10,420 bases of DNA, taken from positions 1-10,420 of the forward strand of contig SHXF01000135.1 of the NCBI GenBank assembly GCA_009693435.1, given 5' to 3'. Below are positions 6,031 to 10,420 of this stretch, one piece after another (positions within the stretch are counted from its first letter, which is position 1; every line of letters starts with the position of its first letter). This DNA is from Betaproteobacteria bacterium (lineage in GTDB: Bacteria; Pseudomonadota; Gammaproteobacteria; Burkholderiales; SG8-39). The translations under genes were made by a program, and so were the position numbers. The notes under the pieces are model-generated. The model had not been told where the DNA came from and did not search any database. It worked only from the letters and a program-made list of their open reading frames with translations.

Positions 6031-7191
6031 TCACTTCACGACGTAGAGTTTCTGCTCGACGTCGGTCAGGATCTCGTAGCCGCTGTCAGTGATGAGCACG
6101 GTCTCGCTCAACCCGACGCCGTATTCCTTGTATTCGAAAACCGCGGGTAGGAAATGGAAGACCATGCCCGGCTGCAGTGGCCGTTTCTCCCCGCCGCGCA
6201 GCATCATCGTGCGCGCCTCGCTCCAGTCGGGTGGATAGGCGATGCCGATCGAATAGCCCGCCTTGTGGCGAAACTTGTCGCCGTAGCCCGCATCGGCGAT
6301 GACCTTGCGTGCTGCATGGTCCACCGCCTCGGCCGGATTGCCCGGTTTCATTTGCGCGAAGCCGGCATCCAGCGAGCGGCGGCACAGGTCGGTCAGGTCG
6401 AGAAAGAGCTTCGGCGGCGTCCCGACATAGCCGATGCGCAGCGTCGCCGCGTGGTAGCGCTTGATGCTCGCGCCGATCTCGAAGTACACCGCATCGCCCT
6501 CGCGCACCGGATTGCCCTCGGCCATCGAGTGCGCCATGGTGTGCCGCACTCCGGCGTTGATGAGCGGCGGCAACCCCGGGTATTCGCTGTGCATGCGAAA
6601 CAGGCCCTGATACGCGGCCGCCATGAGGTCATCCTCGGTGATCCCCGCCCGCAGCGCCCCGAGTGCCGATCGCATGCCTTCCGACGCTGCCTTGCCCGCG
6701 CGGCGGCTGTAGACCTGCTCGGTCGGGGACTTGATGAGCCGCATGTTCTCCACCAGCAGTGAAGTGTCGACCCAGCGCACGTTCGGCAGCCGCGCCGTCA
6801 GTTTCTCGAAATCGTCTATCGTGAGATACCAGGCGCTCTTGTCGACGCCTATGGTCGCGTTGTCCCATTTGCGCTCGCGAATGACGCGGGTGCAGGCGTC
6901 GATGTAGGCCTCGGTATCCGGATAGAGCTCGAGGTCGTCGATCCATGCGCTCCCCTGCAACGAGCTCTTCTCTATGAATCGGCCGAGATGGGTCGGATCG
7001 CCGCTTGGCTGGACGAAGAGCGCCATGAACGAGTAGAAACCGATCGTGCGGTAGCCGGTGAGGTAGTAGATGTTCTCCAGGTGATTGATCATGAGCACAT
7101 CCACGCCCCGCCTGGCCGTCTCGGCCTGTACCCGGGCGACCCGGGTGCGGTACTCGTCGACAGCGAATGGCAGATCGAAGGGCTGCGCCAT
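6031..7191 (-). CDS. M24 'pita-bread' hydrolase, creatinase / ectoine hydrolase (DoeA/EutD)-like
   Basis: This 386-residue cytosolic protein has an N-terminal creatinase-type domain (about 1-150) and a C-terminal pita-bread domain (about 155-386). Classical M24 aminopeptidases bind two metals through Asp, Asp, His, Glu, Glu. Here the matching positions read Glu238 (YFEIG), Ala249 (AATLR), Tyr313 (GYSIG), Leu348 (FHFLP) and Ser362/Glu363 (GLSET), so the metal site appears lost. The histidine of TMAHSM (His221) sits where creatinase keeps its catalytic histidine. The motifs KRYHAA, YSIGIAYPPDWSE and LQPGMVFHFLPAVF resemble the metal-free creatinase and ectoine hydrolase branch, which hydrolyses non-peptide C-N bonds such as a cyclic amidine. 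The frame is open to a TTG at 7206, but the ATG at 7191 has AAGGAG at 6 nt and is preferred. It sits 33 bp after dctM. The role proposed is the first hydrolytic attack on the imported solute; this is inferred from family and position. Confidence 0.9.
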   Translation of the reverse strand: MAQPFDLPFAVDEYRTRVARVQAETARRGVDVLMINHLENIYYLTGYRTIGFYSFMALFVQPSGDPTHLGRFIEKSSLQGSAWIDDLELYPDTEAYIDACTRVIRERKWDNATIGVDKSAWYLTIDDFEKLTARLPNVRWVDTSLLVENMRLIKSPTEQVYSRRAGKAASEGMRSALGALRAGITEDDLMAAAYQGLFRMHSEYPGLPPLINAGVRHTMAHSMAEGNPVREGDAVYFEIGASIKRYHAATLRIGYVGTPPKLFLDLTDLCRRSLDAGFAQMKPGNPAEAVDHAARKVIADAGYGDKFRHKAGYSIGIAYPPDWSEARTMMLRGGEKRPLQPGMVFHFLPAVFEYKEYGVGLSETVLITDSGYEILTDVEQKLYVVK

Positions 7192-7224
7192 GTTCGTCTC
7201 CTTCAAGGTGAGTGGGTAAAGCGA

Positions 7225-8508
7225 TCAGTACCCGAAATAGCGCGGCAGGGCGAGAGATACGCTTGGGACATAGGTAATGAAAAACAGGACGGCGATTTGC
7301 ACCAGCAGCAGCGGCCATATCGCGGCAATGAGCCGCTCGATGCGCACTTTCCCGACCTCGGAAGCAAGATACAGCGCCACGCCGACCGGCGGGGTCGCCA
7401 TGCCGATCACCAGATTGATGCACATGATGATGCCGAAGAGCTTGGGATCCACGCCCGCCTGCACGGCCGCCGGCAGCAGCACCGGCGTGAGTATGATGAT
7501 CGCGGCGGTGGTGTCCATCAGGCAGCCGACGATCAGGAGCAGCAGATTGATGAGCAGCATCAGCATCGCCGGGTCCGAAGTGAAGCCGATGAGCGCGGCG
7601 ACGATGGCCTGCGGCACCGCTTCCGAGGCGAGCAGATCGGAGAAGATCCGCGCGGCGCCCACGATCAGCATGATGAAGCTGGTGATGACGCCGGTCGAAA
7701 GGAGACAGTCGTAGAGATCGCGCCAGCTCAGGCGGCGGAACACCAGCGCGCCCACAAGCGTGGCGTACAGCACCGCCACCGCCGCCGACTCGGTCGGTGT
7801 CATGATACCGGCGAAGATGCCGCCGAGGATGATGACCGGCATCAGCAACGCCAAGGTAGCGTACCTGGCGGTACGCCACACCTCGACCATCGAAAAACGC
7901 TGACCGGGACGCTCGCCCAACACGAGCGCGCGGCAATATACGTACCCCATCAAACCGGCCGCGAGGAGAATGCCGGGCACGATTCCGGCGAGAAACAGCC
8001 CCCCTACCGACGCGCCGGCGGCGACCGCGTAGAGCACCATCGTGATGCTTGGCGGAATGATCGGCCCCAGCAGCGAGGCGCTGCAGGTGAGCGCGGTAGC
8101 GAACTCGCGCGAGTAACCATGGCGCTCCATGGCCGGAATCATGATTCGCCCGATCGCCGCTACCTGCGCGAGCGCGGAGCCCGTATCCATCGCGAGCAAG
8201 GTGTTCGAAAGCACCGTGGCATGACCCAGCCCGCCCCGGACATGGCCGACGAGGGAGTTTGCGAATGCCACCAGACGTTCTGCGATTCCGCCTCGATTCA
8301 TGAGCTCGCCCGCCAGGATGAAGAACGGGATCGCCATTAACGGAAAGGAGTCCATGCCGTTGAACATGCTGCTCGGCACGATGAGCAAGGGCGCGCCGGA
8401 ACCGATGACGAAAGTCGCGATAATGCCTGCCAGGCCGAGGCAGAACACGATCGGGATCCCGAGCAACATCAGCACCAGCATACCGCCGAACAGGGTGAGG
8501 CCGATCAT
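7225..8508 (-). CDS. dctM: TRAP transporter large permease subunit (DctM family)
   Basis: This 427-residue inner-membrane protein is the main transport subunit of a tripartite ATP-independent periplasmic transporter, which uses the sodium gradient to import a solute handed over by DctP. It is hydrophobic throughout, with about 12 membrane segments in two related halves. Recognisable DctM stretches are IPFFILAGELMNRGGIA (60-76), TGSALAQVAAIGRIMIPAM (109-127), LLGPIIPPSITMVLYA (146-161), GIMTPTESAAVAVLYA (234-249), MDTTAAIIILTPVLLPA (331-347) and GMATPPVGVALY (369-380). Length is normal. The ATG follows dctQ by 20 bp; a GGAG lies about 9 nt upstream. The usual Asp after GSAVA is Gln115 here, a small departure from common family members. 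Substrate cannot be predicted from this subunit. Confidence 0.97.
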   Translation of the reverse strand: MIGLTLFGGMLVLMLLGIPIVFCLGLAGIIATFVIGSGAPLLIVPSSMFNGMDSFPLMAIPFFILAGELMNRGGIAERLVAFANSLVGHVRGGLGHATVLSNTLLAMDTGSALAQVAAIGRIMIPAMERHGYSREFATALTCSASLLGPIIPPSITMVLYAVAAGASVGGLFLAGIVPGILLAAGLMGYVYCRALVLGERPGQRFSMVEVWRTARYATLALLMPVIILGGIFAGIMTPTESAAVAVLYATLVGALVFRRLSWRDLYDCLLSTGVITSFIMLIVGAARIFSDLLASEAVPQAIVAALIGFTSDPAMLMLLINLLLLIVGCLMDTTAAIIILTPVLLPAAVQAGVDPKLFGIIMCINLVIGMATPPVGVALYLASEVGKVRIERLIAAIWPLLLVQIAVLFFITYVPSVSLALPRYFGY

Positions 8509-8528
8509 CTAGGCGCGCTCCGCTTCTT

Positions 8529-9029
8529 TCAGACCTGGATTTCGATGTCCGGGCGCACCACTCGCGCCCAGGGAAAGCTGATCACGGCGAGCAGGTGGTA
8601 GGCCATCAGCAACGATCCGACGGGGATGGACGCATACGGAATCTGCATCGATATTCCGAGGGCGATCGTGGATTGCGCCGACACCCGCGCAGTAAGTTCA
8701 ATGCTATACCAGAGGCAGACGCCCAAAAAGAAGAACACGGCGACCCGTCCGAACATCACCACCACGGACCTCGCCTTTTCCGGGAGCGCATCGGTGACGA
8801 ATTCCACGGCGATATGCGCGCCGCGACGAATCGCAAGGCCACCACCGAGCCAGGTCAGCCAGATCATGGAATAGCGTGCGAGTTCCTCGGTCCATGCCAG
8901 CGCATCGTTGAGCACATAGCGGGTGAAGACGCCAAGCAGCACCACCAGTGTCATCTGCAGGGTCAAGTAGGCAACCGCCCAGGAGGTAAGCGTAACGATG
9001 GCACTATCGACCCGCCTGAGGACGTTCAT
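8529..9029 (-). CDS. dctQ: TRAP transporter small permease subunit (DctQ family)
   Basis: This 166-residue inner-membrane protein has four predicted membrane segments (about 12-36, 49-68, 88-108 and 128-153) and partners DctM. Family features include GVFTRYVLNDALAWTEELARY (33-53), the WLGGGLAIRRGAHIAVEF stretch, and the late segment ALGISMQIPYASIPVGSLLMAYHLL. The start ATG has GGAG at 4 nt. It is separated from dctP by 92 bp, a gap with a weak inverted repeat, and from dctM by 20 bp. Length and order P-Q-M are typical of TRAP operons. Confidence 0.95.
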   Translation of the reverse strand: MNVLRRVDSAIVTLTSWAVAYLTLQMTLVVLLGVFTRYVLNDALAWTEELARYSMIWLTWLGGGLAIRRGAHIAVEFVTDALPEKARSVVVMFGRVAVFFFLGVCLWYSIELTARVSAQSTIALGISMQIPYASIPVGSLLMAYHLLAVISFPWARVVRPDIEIQV

Positions 9030-9079
9030 AACGCTCCGATTATCCTGCCAAGGAGGCGACGGGGGCGCAGCGATTCAGT

Positions 9080-9121
9080 CGCCGGTCAGGAACACGGCGG
9101 CTACAACCCCCGAAACCGGCG
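9080..9121. repeat. 7-bp-arm inverted repeat in the dctP-dctQ gap
   Basis: CGCCGGT (9080-9086) and ACCGGCG (9115-9121) are perfect reverse complements separated by 28 bases. The right arm abuts the dctP stop codon. There is no T-run in either direction, so it is not a standard terminator. In many binding-protein operons a hairpin just after the binding-protein gene raises its transcript level relative to the membrane genes, and the 92-bp gap here fits that layout. The arms are short and the loop long, so the structural claim is modest. Confidence 0.4.
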
Positions 9122-10153
9122 TCACATACTGCGGAGATCTTTCTCCGCTTCATCGACCGCCTTTATCGCGCGGTCAACCCAGTCGCTGCCGATTTCCTTG
9201 CGGACCAGTTCTTCCGCCGGGGGACGGCCGAGCTTGCGGAATCGCTCGAACTCTTCTGCGGTCGGATTGTAGACCTGGATGCCGTGCTTCTTGAGCGTCT
9301 CGATTGCCGAACGCTCGAGCAGAAACGCCTGCGAGCGGCCGACGGTGGTGGCAAGAGTTGCGCTGGAAATCACCAGTTGCCTGAGATCGTTCGGCAGACC
9401 CTGCAGAAAGCGCTCGTTGATCATGGCCGTATGAACGCTGTAGAGATGGCGATTCAAGGTCAGGTATTTCTGCTGTTCGTAGAACTTCATGCTGGTGAAC
9501 AGCCCGGGCGGATTCTCCATGCCATCGACGACTTTTTGCTGTAGTGCGGTGTAGACCTCGGTCCAGGATATCGGAGCGGGATTCGCGCCGAGCCCCTTGA
9601 TCATCGCCATGTGGACCGCGTTCTCGCCGGTGCGGATCTTCATTCCCTTGAGATCATCGGGCGACTTGATAACGTGTTTGCTGTTGAACAGGCTGCGGAA
9701 CCCGCTTTCGATATGCCCTACGATGCGAACACCGGTTGTCTTGCGAAACTCCTCGTTGTAGCGCTGCCCGAAAGGACCGTCGAAGACCCGCCAGGCCACC
9801 TGCGAGGAGCTGAAAAGGAACGGCATCCCGAGCACCAGCGCCGGCTTGAAAAAGAACGGCTGGGTAATCTCGCTCACCAGGCCCGCCTGGTTGATGCCGT
9901 TCTGTATCCGCTCGAGTTGCTGGCGCTCGTTACCAGCGGCGTTGTTGCCAAGAATGCGCACCTCCAGCCTGCCGCCCGAACCGCTCTCCACCGCTTCCTT
10001 GAACACCAGCGCCCAGGCGTGCTGCCCCGAATCGAGCGACTCCGGCATGCCGTGGCTGACACGAATCACCGTCGCCTGCTGCGCCTGCGCGACACTCCAA
10101 GACAACAGGCCGGCCAACACCACGCCGGCAATCCGCGCGACTCGTGCTTTCAT
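9122..10153 (-). CDS. dctP: TRAP transporter periplasmic substrate-binding protein (DctP family)
   Basis: This 343-residue secreted protein captures the solute in the periplasm for the DctQM permease. The first 24 residues form a Sec signal peptide: a basic start (MKARVAR), a hydrophobic core, and a likely cut after AQA (residues 22-24). The mature part shows DctP hallmarks: IRVSHGMPES (30-39), GFRSLFNSK (151-159), SPDDLKGMKIRTGENAV (164-180, containing the conserved carboxylate-binding Arg174), and PISWTEVYTALQQKVVDGMENPP (194-216). Arg174 suggests the ligand carries a carboxylate. The frame is open up to 10252, but the ATG at 10153 is chosen because it begins the signal peptide and has GGGGGAG (10160-10166) 6 nt upstream; an ATG at 10168 would overlap that site. 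This is the first gene of the run, so a promoter is expected upstream of it. No lipobox is present. Confidence 0.95.
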   Translation of the reverse strand: MKARVARIAGVVLAGLLSWSVAQAQQATVIRVSHGMPESLDSGQHAWALVFKEAVESGSGGRLEVRILGNNAAGNERQQLERIQNGINQAGLVSEITQPFFFKPALVLGMPFLFSSSQVAWRVFDGPFGQRYNEEFRKTTGVRIVGHIESGFRSLFNSKHVIKSPDDLKGMKIRTGENAVHMAMIKGLGANPAPISWTEVYTALQQKVVDGMENPPGLFTSMKFYEQQKYLTLNRHLYSVHTAMINERFLQGLPNDLRQLVISSATLATTVGRSQAFLLERSAIETLKKHGIQVYNPTAEEFERFRKLGRPPAEELVRKEIGSDWVDRAIKAVDEAEKDLRSM

Positions 10154-10320
10154 GGTTTTCTCCCCCATTTTCCGGACAGCGGCAGCATCGGTAGGTGCCA
10201 AGCAGCCTGAGTGTCCTCCCAGTGACTGGATCATCCTAAGCAAATCGAACACGTGTGTCTAGTATTAGTTCTGTCCAACGAGGTATGAGCCTGGAGGAAG
10301 GCTCGACATTCCATTGATGA
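10154..10320. promoter_or_regulatory. upstream region of the operon with several small palindromes; no clear promoter
   Basis: This non-coding stretch precedes dctP and must hold the start signals of the operon unless transcription reads in from outside. I see the 8-bp palindrome ACACGTGT (10249-10256), the odd palindrome GGATCATCC (10228-10236), and a 6-bp-arm inverted repeat GAGCCT/AGGCTC (10287-10304). On the minus strand TGGACA (near 10272-10277) resembles a -35 box but lacks a good -10 at 16-18 bp; on the plus strand TAGTAT (10260-10265) is -10-like without a good -35. A regulated promoter is likely here, but no start site can be fixed by eye. Confidence 0.45.
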
Positions 10321-10331
10321 ATGAGCCTGGA
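10285..10331 (+). repeat. 11-bp direct repeat ATGAGCCTGGA, two copies 36 bp apart
   Basis: ATGAGCCTGGA occurs at 10285-10295 and again at 10321-10331. The spacing of 36 bp places both in the same reading frame and on the same helical face to within about half a turn. The first copy contains one arm of the GAGCCT/AGGCTC inverted repeat; the second starts the possible plus-strand gene. It may be a regulator half-site pair or a small duplication. Confidence 0.5.
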
Positions 10332-10420
10332 AGGGTACAAGGGAGGTGGCAAGGCGGCTGAAAGGCAAGCTGCGTCGGCGCGGTGGGTTGATCATCTACG
10401 GATGGTCATCGACATGAACG
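10321..10420 (+). CDS. possible 5' end of a divergent gene (partial, runs off the window)
   Basis: From an ATG at 10321, immediately after two in-frame TGA codons, the plus frame stays open for 33 codons to the window edge, while the other five frames contain stops. The product starts MSLEGYKGGGKAAERQ and ends in RWVDHLRMVIDMN; I do not recognise it. No good ribosome site lies at the proper distance. If real, a divergent gene beside a catabolic operon is often its regulator, but nothing here shows a DNA-binding motif. A start further right, outside the window, is equally possible. Confidence 0.25.
   Translation, partial: MSLEGYKGGGKAAERQAASARWVDHLRMVIDMN

Noticed and set aside
6629..7936. 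435-codon minus-strand open frame across the dctM/M24 boundary
   Set aside because: Arg/His/Ala-rich out-of-frame translation; the two real genes in other frames have full family motifs and ribosome sites.
6988..8340. 450-codon plus-strand open frame antisense to dctM and the M24 gene
   Set aside because: It is a shadow of GC-rich coding on the other strand: the product is extremely rich in His, Arg, Asp and Gln with no domain, while the opposite frame encodes a clear DctM.
10154..10252. 33-codon N-terminal extension of dctP
   Set aside because: It would bury the signal peptide; the ATG at 10153 has a strong GGGGGAG site and gives a normal exported DctP.
1..10420. Insertion sequences, tRNA/rRNA genes, CRISPR arrays or prophage remnants
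   Set aside because: No transposase or integrase motifs, paired terminal repeats, regular repeat-spacer pattern or tRNA-like cloverleaf were seen; the genes are contiguous metabolic and transport genes.

Overview
The window is a compact, single-direction catabolic gene cluster from a GC-rich bacterium (roughly 60% GC by eye). It is most likely a proteobacterium, with a beta- or alpha-proteobacterial flavour; this is inferred from a periplasmic DctP-type TRAP system with separate Q and M subunits, Shine-Dalgarno-led genes and amino-acid/ureide-type hydrolases. All nine confident genes lie on the minus strand, so transcription runs from the right end to the left end.

In transcription order: (1) about 167 bp of non-coding sequence plus a possible divergent plus-strand gene start at the far right (10154-10420); (2) a three-part TRAP transporter, dctP (10153-9122), dctQ (9029-8529) and dctM (8508-7225); (3) an M24 'pita-bread' hydrolase of the creatinase/ectoine-hydrolase type (7191-6031); (4) an Atz/Trz-type metal amidohydrolase (6006-4435); (5) a 155-bp gap carrying a 14-bp-arm near-perfect palindrome; (6) an ornithine cyclodeaminase/mu-crystallin family enzyme (4279-3275); (7) an Asp/Glu racemase/maleate isomerase-superfamily protein (3278-2529); (8) a class I PLP aminotransferase (2525-1332); (9) an M20 N-carbamoyl/ureido amidohydrolase (1285-65). 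Most gaps are 2-50 bp, with 4-bp or near-zero junctions around the racemase-like gene, so this looks like one operon or two sub-operons split at the palindrome.

Taken together, the TRAP system would import a small carboxylate- or amine-bearing solute. The M24 enzyme, the amidohydrolase and the M20 enzyme offer three different C-N hydrolysis steps, and the OCD-family and PLP enzymes would process the amino acid released. The mix of TRAP + M24 + OCD + Asp/Glu-racemase-like + aminotransferase strongly recalls the ectoine/hydroxyectoine utilisation clusters (uehABC, eutABCDE/doeABCD). However, no EutB-type dehydratase and no DoeB/EutE-type deacylase is visible, and an Atz/Trz amidohydrolase and an M20 carbamoylase take their place. 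The best reading is a related but different pathway for a nitrogen-containing, probably cyclic or ureido, compound; the substrate cannot be read from the sequence. Two enzymes lack the usual catalytic residues of their superfamilies (both cysteines in the racemase-like protein, most metal ligands in the M24 protein), which adds to the case for unusual chemistry. No mobile element, RNA gene, CRISPR array or confident regulator gene was found in the window.
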